Shown piece by piece: positions 42,216 to 51,478 of a DNA stretch of 64,000 nt; position 1 is the stretch's first letter, and every line of letters begins with the position of its first letter. The notes under the pieces were generated by a model. That model was not told the origin of the DNA. It was given only the letters and a program-made list of their open reading frames with translations, and made no database searches. The stretch spans positions 3,336,501-3,400,500 of the forward strand of contig NZ_CP086063.1 in assembly GCF_020783315.1 (NCBI RefSeq), in the 5' to 3' direction. Source of the stretch: Ferruginibacter lapsinanis. Its GTDB lineage: Bacteria > Bacteroidota > Bacteroidia > Chitinophagales > Chitinophagaceae. The translations under genes were made by a program, and so were the position numbers.

Positions 42216-44237
42216 ATGAAACTGCCTACCCTTCTCTTTACCCTGTTGTTTCTGAATGGATTATCTGCTAATTGCCAGAATATCGAACCCAAAAAGATGA
42301 TTGATTCTACCGACATGGACCTTACTGTGAAACCCGGTGATGATTTTTTTCGGTTTGTAAATGGCAACTGGATAAAAAATACAACAATCCCTGCTTCCAA
42401 GACAAGTTGGGGAAGCTTCAATCTTCTGGCTGAAAAATCTTCTGCAGATGTTAAAACGCTTACAGAATACGCTTCAAAAAACACACATAAAAACCGCATG
42501 CTGCAGATGGTAGGTGATTTTTATACCAGCGGTATGGATAGTATCAATGCGGAACAACTAGGGTACCAGCCAATAAAAAAAGACCTTGAAAGAATTAACG
42601 CTATAAAAAATATTGACGGGATCATTACTGAAATAACATATCAACACACGAAAGGGATCACTGCGCCTTTATTTAATTTTTCTATCTATCAGGATGCAAA
42701 AATAACTACGAAATATATTACCCACCTTGACCAAGGGGGCACAGTTTTACCAGACAGAGATTATTATCTAAAAAATGACAATCGTAGTATAGATATCAGA
42801 AAAGAGTATTTATCCTACATAATTGATCTTTTCATATTAACAGGTACAGATTCTGTTCTCGCCCCAGACAAAGCCACTACAATTATTGAACTTGAAACCC
42901 AATTGGCCAAGGCACAAATAAGTAAAGTAGAACTAAAAAACCCCGAAAAAACCTACAATAAACTTAATATAAACGACTATAGTAAAAATTTAAAAGCAAT
43001 AAACTTAAAAATATTGATGCAAAAAATGTTGGTAAATGAGGACAGCATCCTATCTAACAACCTGGCATTTTTACAAACTACCGATAGTCTTTTATTGAAC
43101 CTGCCACTGCAAACGTGGAAGAATTATTTACAATGGTATATTTTAAAAAGTTCTGCCGCTTATTTGAGTAATGCATTTGTAGAAAGAAATTTTAAATATG
43201 GTAAAGCCCTCTCTGGTCAGAAAGCCATGACACCAAGATGGCAACGGGTAAGTTATTTAACAGATAACAGACTTGGGGACCTGCTGGGACAACTTTATGT
43301 AAAAAAATATTTTACTGCTGCTGCAAAAAAAAGAATGTTAGCATTAGTAAATAATTTGCAGGATGCCTTTAAAGAAAGAATCAAACATTTAGACTGGATG
43401 AGTGATGAGACCAAGCAAAAAGCGTTGATCAAATTAGCTGCCATCACAAAAAAAATAGGATACCCGGATAAATGGAAAAGCTATGACGGTGTGGTGATCA
43501 CGAAAAATAATTACCTGCAAAATTTAAGAAACTGTGCTGAATGGCTGTACAAATATTCTGTAAAAAGACTAGGCTCTCCCATTGATAAAACCGAGTGGTA
43601 TTTTACCCCTCCTACAGTAAATGCTTATTATGCACCGTTAAGTAATGAGATTGTATTTCCTGCTGCAATATTGCAACCTCCTTTCTTCGATCCTGTTGCA
43701 GACGATGCATTTAACTATGGGGGCATAGGTGCCACCATTGGGCATGAAATGACACATGGCTTTGATGATGAAGGCAGGAAATATGATGCAGAGGGTAACC
43801 TCAACGATTGGTGGACAAATTTAGATGCAGAAAAATTTAAAGAAAAAACAGAAAAAATTATTGCACAATTTGATTCTCTGACTGTGCTTGATACAATACA
43901 CGTAAACGGCAAACTTACCTCAGGAGAAAATATTGCGGACCTGGGCGGACTGAATATTGCGTATGATGCGTTCAAAAAAACAGCACAAGGAAGGTCGAAC
44001 AAAAAAATAGATGGCTTTACTCCAGACCAGCGTTTCTTTTTGAGTTGGTCGCATGCATGGCGTAGCAAAATTTTACCAGAAACAGCTGCCAGATACATCA
44101 TCATTGACGTACATGCCCCTAATGAACACAGGGCGAATGAACCACTAAGGAATATCGATGCATTTTATAAAGCTTTTGATATTAAGCCTGGTGATAAAAT
44201 GTACAAGCCGGAAAAAGACAGAATAAAGATCTGGTAA
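42216..44237 (+). CDS. M13-family metallopeptidase (neprilysin/PepO-like)
   Basis: 673 residues. Signal peptide KLPTLLFTLLFLNGLSANCQ; a Cys at residue 20 (SANC) could be a lipobox, as in other Bacteroidota PepO proteins, though LSANC is not a perfect match. Zinc motif HEMTHGFDDEGRKYD (HExxH, about residue 510), the second motif ENIADLGGLNIAYD (third zinc ligand Glu), and NAYYAPLSNEIVFPAAILQ (substrate-binding NAYY). It is probably a periplasmic or surface oligopeptidase. A bidirectional terminator separates it from the SemiSWEET gene. Confidence 0.95.
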   Translation: MKLPTLLFTLLFLNGLSANCQNIEPKKMIDSTDMDLTVKPGDDFFRFVNGNWIKNTTIPASKTSWGSFNLLAEKSSADVKTLTEYASKNTHKNRMLQMVGDFYTSGMDSINAEQLGYQPIKKDLERINAIKNIDGIITEITYQHTKGITAPLFNFSIYQDAKITTKYITHLDQGGTVLPDRDYYLKNDNRSIDIRKEYLSYIIDLFILTGTDSVLAPDKATTIIELETQLAKAQISKVELKNPEKTYNKLNINDYSKNLKAINLKILMQKMLVNEDSILSNNLAFLQTTDSLLLNLPLQTWKNYLQWYILKSSAAYLSNAFVERNFKYGKALSGQKAMTPRWQRVSYLTDNRLGDLLGQLYVKKYFTAAAKKRMLALVNNLQDAFKERIKHLDWMSDETKQKALIKLAAITKKIGYPDKWKSYDGVVITKNNYLQNLRNCAEWLYKYSVKRLGSPIDKTEWYFTPPTVNAYYAPLSNEIVFPAAILQPPFFDPVADDAFNYGGIGATIGHEMTHGFDDEGRKYDAEGNLNDWWTNLDAEKFKEKTEKIIAQFDSLTVLDTIHVNGKLTSGENIADLGGLNIAYDAFKKTAQGRSNKKIDGFTPDQRFFLSWSHAWRSKILPETAARYIIIDVHAPNEHRANEPLRNIDAFYKAFDIKPGDKMYKPEKDRIKIW

Positions 44238-44246
44238 GCTTATAAT

Positions 44247-44274
44247 AAAAAGGGAAGCAAATGCTTCCCTTTTT
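44247..44274. terminator. Bidirectional terminator
   Basis: AAAAAGGGAAGCA-AA-TGCTTCCCTTTTT between the convergent M13 peptidase and SemiSWEET genes. Confidence 0.8.
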
Positions 44275-44275
44275 A

Positions 44276-44536
44276 TTATTTTTTTATAAACGTAAATTTA
44301 AAATAAAGCAGCACCAATGATAAAAAACAAATGATACTGTTACAAATGATCACCGGTAATATCATCCTCTCCACACCATAAACGATCCAGATAACTGTAC
44401 TGATAAAAACGATCAGGATCGTTAATAAGTTCAGATCACCCACACTTTTGGTTTTCCAGGCCTGATAAACCTGGGGCATAAAAGTGATACTACTCAATGC
44501 TGAACCTACATGCCCGATAACCTCCGTCCAATCCAT
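44276..44536 (-). CDS. SemiSWEET sugar transporter
   Basis: 86 residues with three membrane helices (about 8-24, 36-54, 60-80) and the PQ-loop motif FMPQVYQAWKTKSVGDLNLL. This is a single MtN3/saliva triple-helix bundle that works as a dimer. It probably transports mono- or disaccharides down their gradient. It starts six bases after the fabI stop on the same strand, so it is likely cotranscribed. Confidence 0.92.
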   Translation of the reverse strand: MDWTEVIGHVGSALSSITFMPQVYQAWKTKSVGDLNLLTILIVFISTVIWIVYGVERMILPVIICNSIICFLSLVLLYFKFTFIKK

Positions 44537-44542
44537 ACAATA

Positions 44543-45355
44543 TTATTTTTCCATTTGTTCTATTACTGATTGTGTAACTCCTGTGAAAGAGAAGCCTCCA
44601 TCATGAAACAGATTTTGCATCGTTACAAATTTGGTAAGATCACTGAACAAGGTAACGCAATAGTTAGCACAATCATCTGCACTTGCATTACCCAATGGAC
44701 TCATTTTTTCTGCATAATTAATAAAACCATCAAAGCCCTTTACCCCACTGCCTGCAGTAGTTTTTGTAGGAGATTGAGAAACGGTATTTACACGAACATG
44801 TTTTTTAACCCCATATTGATAGCCAAAATTACGGGCTATACTTTCCAGCATCGCTTTGTTATCAGCCATATCATTATAGTCGGGGAAAACACGTTGAGCT
44901 GCGATATAACTTAATGCTACCACAGATCCCCATTCATTAATTGCATCTTCCTTCATAGCTGCTGCCAACACTCTATGTAAGCTCAACGCAGAAATATCCA
45001 ACCCTTTATGGCTGAATTCATAATTATTTTCAGTGTAATGAATACCCTTACGAACATTAATACTCATTCCGATAGAGTGAAGAATAAAATCTACCCCACC
45101 TCCAAAATGTGCTTTTGCCTGAGTGATCAAATTTGCTACATCCTCATTACTGCTTACATCACATGGAATTACAGGAGCATTCACCGCTTCGGCCAATTTA
45201 TTTATTTCTCCCATACGCATTGCAACAGGTGCGTTGGTCAGTAATAGTTCAGCCCCTTCTTCGTGACAACGAAGCGCCGTTTTCCACGCAATAGATTTTT
45301 CATCCAATGCTCCGAATATGATTCCTTTTTTTCCTTTTAGTAGGTTGTATGACAT
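44543..45355 (-). CDS. fabI: Enoyl-[acyl-carrier-protein] reductase (NADH)
   Basis: Last step of each fatty acid elongation cycle. 270 residues, SDR fold: NAD-binding N-terminus GKKGIIFGALDEKSIAW, DFILHSIGMS, catalytic YNDMADNK (Tyr-x6-Lys, about 158-165), and VNTVSQSPTKTTAGSG with the flexible substrate loop. The FabI-type A-x-D-E-x-S-I-A start distinguishes it from FabG. The upstream neighbour is a small membrane protein; downstream is SemiSWEET. Confidence 0.95.
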   Translation of the reverse strand: MSYNLLKGKKGIIFGALDEKSIAWKTALRCHEEGAELLLTNAPVAMRMGEINKLAEAVNAPVIPCDVSSNEDVANLITQAKAHFGGGVDFILHSIGMSINVRKGIHYTENNYEFSHKGLDISALSLHRVLAAAMKEDAINEWGSVVALSYIAAQRVFPDYNDMADNKAMLESIARNFGYQYGVKKHVRVNTVSQSPTKTTAGSGVKGFDGFINYAEKMSPLGNASADDCANYCVTLFSDLTKFVTMQNLFHDGGFSFTGVTQSVIEQMEK

Positions 45356-45388
45356 GCTTTAATAATTTGAGCGGTAAAAATAAGACTC

Positions 45389-45598
45389 TTATGGCTTAAA
45401 GAAAAACTCTTTAAACTGTATTATAACAAAACTAATTACAAAAGTGAATATGAAGATAGAAAGTAGGTTCAAAAGAGCGTTTATGACCAGGTATTTACCA
45501 GATTTAGCCGGATTTACCTTTCTTTTTAAGAAAAGATGCACCTGATACGATAGAAACAGCATTGTTGCAACAAACGCTAGTAAGAGTATTTTTTTCAT
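45389..45598 (-). CDS. Small hypothetical membrane protein
   Basis: 69 residues from ATG at 45598 (MKKILLLAFVATMLFLSYQVHLF); the frame starts at a TTG at 45607. The N-terminal segment is a signal anchor or signal peptide; a second helix (LLNLLSIFIFTFVISFVIIQF) lies at about 42-62, with a basic loop KRKVNPAKSGKY between. It is 12 bases after recN and 33 before fabI, so in the recN-fabI-SemiSWEET unit. Not recognised. Confidence 0.65.
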   Translation of the reverse strand: MKKILLLAFVATMLFLSYQVHLFLKRKVNPAKSGKYLVINALLNLLSIFIFTFVISFVIIQFKEFFFKP

Positions 45599-45610
45599 GT
45601 AAATCAACTG

Positions 45611-47266
45611 TTAATTCCCTACCATCTCCCTGGCATTTTGCAAAGCAGCTGCGGTAGGCTTTTCTCCGCTCAGCATTTGTGCAATGGTTGTAATACGTTC
45701 ATCATTATTTAATAGCCTGATTGAGGTAGTGATCCTGTCTTCTTTAATGGCTTTATATACAAAATAATGAGCAGTAGCTTTTGCTGCAATTTGTGGTTGA
45801 TGCGTAATAGATATTAATTGATGCGATGAAGACAGGTCTTTCATTATTAACCCCACCTGTTTGGCCGCTTCACCACTAATACCTGTATCTATTTCATCAA
45901 ATATCAATGTAGGCAATTGTAATTTTTTAGCTACCAGAGATTTTATGCAGAGCATTAAACGGCTCAACTCGCCGCCACTGGCCACTTTACGCAATGGCTC
46001 AAAGCGATTGCTTTTATTGGCATCAAATAAAAACTCTATCGCATCAATACCATAAATATTAAGGGATACTTTTTCTATGTGCACTTTTATCTGTGCATTA
46101 GGCATCCCAACCTGAACCAAAAGATTGTTCACCTTCTCCGCAAACGGTTTTGTTGCTTTGCTTCTGTTAGATGAGATGCTTGCAGCCAATGTCTCACATT
46201 GGTGCGATAATTCTTTTGTTTCCTTTTCCTTTTTTATAATGACATCTCCTAGGTTAAGGATGTCATTTAATTTTTCCTGAAGAGAATCTTTTATAGCCAA
46301 TAATTCATTGGTTGTATTCACTCCATGTTTCTTTAATAATTTATATCCTACAGATATTTTATCATTTACGATCTGAATTCTTTCAGGACTGTATTGCACG
46401 GCATTATCAATGCTTTCCAATTCATCGGCAACATCCTGTAGCTCGAGTTGGGCACTTTGTATTCGTTTGGTAAGATCAGGTATCATAGTATGATACTCTT
46501 CTAAAGAATGTAATTTATTGCTTAACGATTTTAATTGTTGAACAATAGGCTGGTCACTTTCCTTTAATTCAAAATAAACCGCACTTAATTGTTGCTTTAC
46601 ATTCTCTGCATTGCTTAATAATTTCAACTCAGCATCCAGTTCTTCCAATTCATTTTCTTTCAATCCGGCCTCATCCAATTCATCAAACAGAAACTGATTG
46701 TAATCAAGTGCAGCATTAGCAGTTAATTGCTGCTGTTGCAATTCCTGTAATTCTTTTTTTGCTGCAGTATATTGATGAAAAAAAGTAGCGTACTGTTGTA
46801 GCAGTTCTCCATTTCCTGCCAAGGCATCCAGCACCTCTCTTTGAAAATCATTATCTCCTAATTCAAGAGTATCAAACTGTTGGTGCAGATCAACCAACAA
46901 TGAACTCAACGCTTTTAATTGAGTCAAATTAACGGGTGTATCATTAATAAATGCTCTTGACTTTCCGTTTGATGCGATCTCCCTTCTTACAACCAGGTCA
47001 TCTTCAAGATCCAGTTCATTTTCTTTTAAGAATGATCTTATTTCTTTCCGGGCTTTTGTTTTAAAGCTGCCTTCTACCACACATTTTTTTTCTTTATTCA
47101 TCAATGTGCTACTTTCTGCCCTGTCACCTAATATTAAACTTAAGGCTCCAATTAAAATACTTTTACCGGCACCGGTCTCTCCGGTAATAATGTTTAAGCC
47201 TGATGAAAAATCAATATCAATTTCATCGATGATGGCGTAATTCTGTATATGAAGTTTGGTAAGCAT
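45611..47266 (-). CDS. recN: DNA repair protein RecN
   Basis: SMC-like ATPase in double-strand break repair. 551 residues. Walker A GLNIITGETGAGKSILIGAL (about 25-44), long coiled-coil arms (about 150-340), the ABC signature VASGGELSRLMLCIKSL (about 425) and Walker B LPTLIFDEIDTGISG. Normal length for RecN. The upstream zinc-ribbon gene is separated by a terminator, so recN probably starts its own transcript. Confidence 0.97.
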   Translation of the reverse strand: MLTKLHIQNYAIIDEIDIDFSSGLNIITGETGAGKSILIGALSLILGDRAESSTLMNKEKKCVVEGSFKTKARKEIRSFLKENELDLEDDLVVRREIASNGKSRAFINDTPVNLTQLKALSSLLVDLHQQFDTLELGDNDFQREVLDALAGNGELLQQYATFFHQYTAAKKELQELQQQQLTANAALDYNQFLFDELDEAGLKENELEELDAELKLLSNAENVKQQLSAVYFELKESDQPIVQQLKSLSNKLHSLEEYHTMIPDLTKRIQSAQLELQDVADELESIDNAVQYSPERIQIVNDKISVGYKLLKKHGVNTTNELLAIKDSLQEKLNDILNLGDVIIKKEKETKELSHQCETLAASISSNRSKATKPFAEKVNNLLVQVGMPNAQIKVHIEKVSLNIYGIDAIEFLFDANKSNRFEPLRKVASGGELSRLMLCIKSLVAKKLQLPTLIFDEIDTGISGEAAKQVGLIMKDLSSSHQLISITHQPQIAAKATAHYFVYKAIKEDRITTSIRLLNNDERITTIAQMLSGEKPTAAALQNAREMVGN

Positions 47267-47328
47267 AATTATTTATTACACGAATTTAAGGTACGAATTA
47301 CACGAATTTTCGAATTAATACAAATAAA

Positions 47329-47359
47329 AAAGGTGAATGCTTTTCCACATCCACCTTTA
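47329..47359 (-). terminator. Terminator of the zinc-ribbon gene
   Basis: Minus-strand AAAGGTGGATG...CATTCACCTTTTTT (47359-47329). The neighbouring 47276-47320 carries two ACACGAATTT units that recur at 39817-39827. Confidence 0.65.
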
Positions 47360-47381
47360 AAACTTATTAAACTTGTTAAAC

Positions 47382-48137
47382 TTATTTTACTTCAACTGAA
47401 TCATTCAGATCTGTATCAACTAAGATACGTCCGCAGTTTTCGCAAACCATTACTTTTTTGCGTAATTTGATTTCGCTTTGTTTTTGTGGAGGGATAGCAT
47501 GGAAACAACCACCACAACTATCTCTTTCTACAGCAACTACAGCTAACCCGTTACGGTAGTTTTTACGAATTCTGTCATAACTCAACAACAATCTTTCATC
47601 CACATGACTTCTTGCTTCTTCAGCTTGTTTGTTGTAATGCTTTTCTTCTTTCTCAGTTTCGCTGATGATCTTTTCCAACTCACTTTTTTTACCGGAAAGA
47701 TTATGTTCTTTAGTTGCTACCGCTTTTTTAGCTGAATCCAACTGGCGTGCTTTTTCGCCAATTTCTTCTGTAGCATCTTTAATATGCTTTTCGCAAAGCT
47801 TTATTTCTAAAGTCTGCATTTCAATTTCTTTATTAATCGCTTCAAACTCTCTGTTATTCTTTACATTCTCACTTTGCTTCTCGTATTTTTTCACCAATGC
47901 TTCCGCTTCTTTGATTGCCTCTTTACGCAGGTTAATGAATTCCTGAATTCCGTTGATCTCTTCTTCAACTCTTAACTGACGAGCATGTAAGCCTTCTATT
48001 TCATCTTCAAGGTCTTTTACTTCAATAGGCAACTCTCCTTTTAATATCTGAATTTCGTCCAATTTGCAGTCAACTTTTTGCAAGCGAACAAGTGATGACA
48101 ATTTTTCTTCAACTGAGAAATCTGCGACTTTAGCCAT
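47382..48137 (-). CDS. Coiled-coil protein with C4 zinc ribbon
   Basis: 251 residues. Residues about 10-190 are an antiparallel coiled coil (EVKDLEDEIEGLHARQLRVEEEI, KNNREFEAINKEIEMQTLEIKL). The C-terminus has CGGCFHAIPPQKQ and CENCGRIL, a four-Cys zinc ribbon. Such proteins sit beside Nif3-like genes in many genomes (as here, 27 bases away), and a role in ribosome or RNA handling has been suggested for some. The function is not settled. Confidence 0.9.
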   Translation of the reverse strand: MAKVADFSVEEKLSSLVRLQKVDCKLDEIQILKGELPIEVKDLEDEIEGLHARQLRVEEEINGIQEFINLRKEAIKEAEALVKKYEKQSENVKNNREFEAINKEIEMQTLEIKLCEKHIKDATEEIGEKARQLDSAKKAVATKEHNLSGKKSELEKIISETEKEEKHYNKQAEEARSHVDERLLLSYDRIRKNYRNGLAVVAVERDSCGGCFHAIPPQKQSEIKLRKKVMVCENCGRILVDTDLNDSVEVK

Positions 48138-48164
48138 TTGTTTATTTGAAATTATAATTTGAAA

Positions 48165-49262
48165 TTACAGGAAGTAATGTACCGGGTTGGTTTTTACTCC
48201 TGTTTTTAGGACGGCAAAGTTAGGGAATTTTTCGGTCAAAATATCAAATAATAAGTCAATTGTGAACTGTTCGCTCTCATAATGGCCGATATCTGCAATT
48301 ACCAACCTATTATTCGCATCGAAAAATTCGTGGTATTTGATGTCCCCCGTAATGTAAAAATCCGCTCCTGCCGCGGTTGCAGCACCAATTAAGAAGCTGC
48401 CGGCACCTCCGCAAAGAGCCACTTTTTTCACCGCTTTGCCTGTTAAACCCGTATGTTTTATTACAGAAAGTCCAAATACCTGCTTTAATTGCTTCAAAAA
48501 TGATGTTTCGTCAATTGCTGCAGGCAATTCCCCTACAAGACCACTACCTATATCCTGATGCATATTATCTAAATTTATAATATCATACGCCACCTCTTCG
48601 TAAGGATGGGCCGTTTTCATAGCTGCGATCACAGCTTTTTCGATCCACTCCGGAAAAATGATCTCGATCCTTACTTCCGGCTCGGTGTGTCGTTCTCCGA
48701 TCTTTCCAATAAACGGATCTGTGCCTTCATTTGCCAGAAATGTTCCTTCACCATTGATATTGAAACTGCATTCACTGTAATTTCCTACATGCCCGCCACC
48801 CGCCGCAAAAATTGCAGCACGAACCTTTTCAGCATGATCAACAGGTGCAAATGTGACCAGTCTTTTTAAATTATTTTTTTTAGGAGATAAGATACTGCGA
48901 TTAATTAACTCAAGTTTATCCGCTATTTTCCCATTCACTCCGTTGATCACATTATCCAGGTTGGTATGAATAGCATAGATGGCAATATCATTTTTGATTG
49001 CTTTGATAACCGTTTGTTCCACATAATTTTTCCCGGTGATCGATTTTAATCCGCCGAAAATGACAGGATGATGGGCAACGATCAAATTGCAATTATTTTT
49101 GATCGCCTCATCAACAATGACTTCCGTCGCATCCAATGTTGTAATAATACCCGTACATTCCCATGAAGCACTACCTGTAAGCAGACCTGCATTGTCGTAA
49201 CTTTCCTGTAAACTTGCAGGCGCAATGGTTTCTAAAAAAGATACTATTTCGTTAATTTTCAT
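48165..49262 (-). CDS. Nif3-like dinuclear metal-centre protein
   Basis: 365 residues of the NIF3/YbgI family (GTP cyclohydrolase I type 2 by name; real function uncertain). The metal ligands are visible as VAHHPVIFGG (about 62), HTNLDNVING and the C-terminal DIGHYESEQ. The extra middle domain (about 130-230, RLVTFAPVDHAEKVRAAIFAAGGG) is the PII-like insert of the long form. It lies upstream of the zinc-ribbon gene, a conserved pairing. Confidence 0.94.
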   Translation of the reverse strand: MKINEIVSFLETIAPASLQESYDNAGLLTGSASWECTGIITTLDATEVIVDEAIKNNCNLIVAHHPVIFGGLKSITGKNYVEQTVIKAIKNDIAIYAIHTNLDNVINGVNGKIADKLELINRSILSPKKNNLKRLVTFAPVDHAEKVRAAIFAAGGGHVGNYSECSFNINGEGTFLANEGTDPFIGKIGERHTEPEVRIEIIFPEWIEKAVIAAMKTAHPYEEVAYDIINLDNMHQDIGSGLVGELPAAIDETSFLKQLKQVFGLSVIKHTGLTGKAVKKVALCGGAGSFLIGAATAAGADFYITGDIKYHEFFDANNRLVIADIGHYESEQFTIDLLFDILTEKFPNFAVLKTGVKTNPVHYFL

Positions 49263-49283
49263 TTTATAAAATTTACATACACA

Positions 49284-50780
49284 ATGAATAGCGCCGAATT
49301 ATATGCTGAGTATAAAACAAAGATGCAAAAAATAGCCGATGTAAAATACGCTTCTGCCGTTTTACAATGGGATCAGGAGACATATCTTCCACCAAAAGGC
49401 AATGATTTCAGGGGCAGGCAGGTCGCCACATTGAGCGAAATTGCCCACGAACAGTTTACAGATGAAAAGCTCGGCGATCTTTTAACTGAACTTCTCAGCA
49501 AAAATGACTTAAGTGGTTCTGAAAAAAGAAATATAGAATTAAGTCTGGAAGATTACACCCGGAACAAAAAAATACCTGCAGATTTTGTACGTACCATGAG
49601 TGAGACTGTTACAAGGTCTTATCATGACTGGGCTAATGCCCGAAGCAAAAATTCGTTTCCACTGTTTGAAAATTCACTGCATCAAGTGATTGAATTAAAA
49701 AAAAGAGAAGCTGATTATCTTGGATATGAGGGTCATCCTTATAATGCATTGATGAATGATTATGATAAAGGACTTACTGTTGCGATCGTAGATAATATCT
49801 TCAATGATTTGAAACCGCAACTTTTAACGCTGCTTGATGCTATAAAGAATAAGCCTCAGGTTGACAGCTCATTTTTGCATTTGCATTATGATAAAGATAC
49901 CCAATGGAAATTAGGCATTGAACTTTTAACAAGAATTGGCTTCGATTTTGAAGCAGGTAGACAGGATATCAGTTTACATCCTTTCACCACAAATTTTAAT
50001 AATGTTGATGTAAGAGTAACAACAAGGGTTGATGAGAATGATCTGGGGAATATGACCTGGAGTTGTTTGCACGAAGGCGGACATGCACTCTACGAGCAGG
50101 GGTTACCCGGAGATCAGTATGGCTTACCATTGGGAGAATATTGCAGTCTTAGTATACATGAAAGCCAAAGCCGCTTATGGGAAAACTGTGTTGGCAGAGG
50201 ATTGGCATTTTGGCAACACAATTTTAATTTGTTAAAAACGTTTTTCCCAAACCAACTGAAAGATATCAGTGAAGAAAAGTTCTATAAAGGAATCAACAAG
50301 GTGCAACCGTCCTTGATAAGAACCGAGGCAGATGAGTTAACCTATCATTTTCATGTAATGATTCGTTATGAGATAGAGAAAGCGTTGATTGAGGGTAGTA
50401 TTATGACAAAAGATATTCCTGCTTACTGGAATGAGCAGTATAAAAAATATCTTGGAGTTATTGTGCCGAATGATCAAAATGGTTGTTTACAGGATATCCA
50501 CTGGAGTCACGGAAGTTTTGGATACTTTGCTACCTATAGTTTAGGCAGCTTATATGCAGCGCAGCTATATGCAGCAATTGAAAGAGAAAACAAGTCATTA
50601 GAGAAAGAAGTAGCGGCAGGCAACAACGGCAATATTTTAAAATGGCTAAGGAAGAATATACATGAAAAGGGCCGTTTATTTTTATCAGAAAAATTATGTC
50701 TCGAAGCCACCGGAGAAACACTAAATCCAAATTATTTTATCGATTATGCCACAAAGAAATACACTGATATTTACTCCTGA
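49284..50780 (+). CDS. Carboxypeptidase Taq-type (M32 family)
   Basis: 498 residues. A zinc carboxypeptidase that removes C-terminal residues from peptides in the cytoplasm. HEGGHALYEQG (HExxH-type, about 264) and the downstream ESQSRLWENCVGRG (third zinc ligand Glu) are diagnostic, as is AxVLQWDQETYLPP near the start. The mostly helical sequence has normal length. Its 3' end overlaps the next gene by 35 bases in another frame. It is divergent from the Nif3 gene, with 21 bases between starts. Confidence 0.95.
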   Translation: MNSAELYAEYKTKMQKIADVKYASAVLQWDQETYLPPKGNDFRGRQVATLSEIAHEQFTDEKLGDLLTELLSKNDLSGSEKRNIELSLEDYTRNKKIPADFVRTMSETVTRSYHDWANARSKNSFPLFENSLHQVIELKKREADYLGYEGHPYNALMNDYDKGLTVAIVDNIFNDLKPQLLTLLDAIKNKPQVDSSFLHLHYDKDTQWKLGIELLTRIGFDFEAGRQDISLHPFTTNFNNVDVRVTTRVDENDLGNMTWSCLHEGGHALYEQGLPGDQYGLPLGEYCSLSIHESQSRLWENCVGRGLAFWQHNFNLLKTFFPNQLKDISEEKFYKGINKVQPSLIRTEADELTYHFHVMIRYEIEKALIEGSIMTKDIPAYWNEQYKKYLGVIVPNDQNGCLQDIHWSHGSFGYFATYSLGSLYAAQLYAAIERENKSLEKEVAAGNNGNILKWLRKNIHEKGRLFLSEKLCLEATGETLNPNYFIDYATKKYTDIYS

Positions 50781-51264
50781 TAAACTTGAAAAAGTTATTC
50801 AAACAATTTATAGATCCAGGTTAATTATTGCGGTGATCATTGCAGTACTATTATTCTTAAGTGGTTGCAAGAAAAGTTCCACAACAGAAGCCTACCCTTC
50901 CCCGATTTTGATACTATATTTTTCTGACAATATTCTTAACCGAAACTTTATTGTAGACAAAGCAATAGATAATGGTACAGATATAACTTCACAATACGAT
51001 GGTTATACATTTGTTTTATCAAGAACTGATTCTTATGTTGAAGGCCCCCTTACCGCAAATAAGGGTACAAATAACTATACCGGCACGTGGACCAGTAATG
51101 AAGACTACAGTAAACTTATAATTAATTTAAACGCCCCTTCAATTCCTACAGAATTCAATTTTCTTAATCGCACCTGGAAATTCACCAAGAAATCAATTCC
51201 TGTTTTGGAACTGGCTCCCTGGATCAATACCGACCCAAAGATCTTGCACATGAAGAGGGTTTAA
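50746..51264 (+). CDS. Hypothetical lipoprotein
   Basis: 172 residues. The N-terminus has 27 polar residues, then RLIIAVIIAVLLFLSGCKKSS, a lipobox with the Cys at about 41. The start ATG lies inside the M32 gene (35-base overlap); a later non-ATG start would give a more normal signal peptide, so the true start is uncertain. The mature part is beta-rich (DNGTDITSQYDGYTFVLSRTD, NYTGTWTSNEDYSKLIINL) and looks like a lipocalin-type small domain found in Bacteroidota lipoproteins. Role unknown. Confidence 0.7.
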   Translation: MPQRNTLIFTPDKLEKVIQTIYRSRLIIAVIIAVLLFLSGCKKSSTTEAYPSPILILYFSDNILNRNFIVDKAIDNGTDITSQYDGYTFVLSRTDSYVEGPLTANKGTNNYTGTWTSNEDYSKLIINLNAPSIPTEFNFLNRTWKFTKKSIPVLELAPWINTDPKILHMKRV

Positions 51265-51388
51265 TTCAGCAACACTACTCCTTCTTGTCCCTTCTTATCG
51301 TAAAAATACTTATACAGCGTACAAGTACTCATTTTTTGACTTTTCTCCCCACTTGGCACAATTTTTTGTTTAATAAGGAGTTATCTAT

Positions 51389-51445
51389 TTGGCATTCCTC
51401 ATAAAAATGTCCAAACCAATCTGACGTTCCTCATAAAAATGTCAG
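51389..51445. repeat. Duplicated hairpin upstream of the giant PKD gene
   Basis: TTCCTCATAAAAATGTC occurs at 51395-51411 and 51427-51443, 32 bases apart. Each copy sits in a small stem (second: CTGACGTT/AATGTCAG with one G-T pair). The second copy is 34 bases before the ATG at 51479. Confidence 0.6.
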
Positions 51446-51478
51446 ATCATATTAATAAAAACCAAAATCGCCAAACCT

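Noticed and set aside
51354..51370. Sigma-54 promoter (TGGCACAATTTTTTGTT) before the PKD gene
   Set aside because: The spacing is one base too long and the -12 GC is missing, so it was not listed, although the resemblance is noted.
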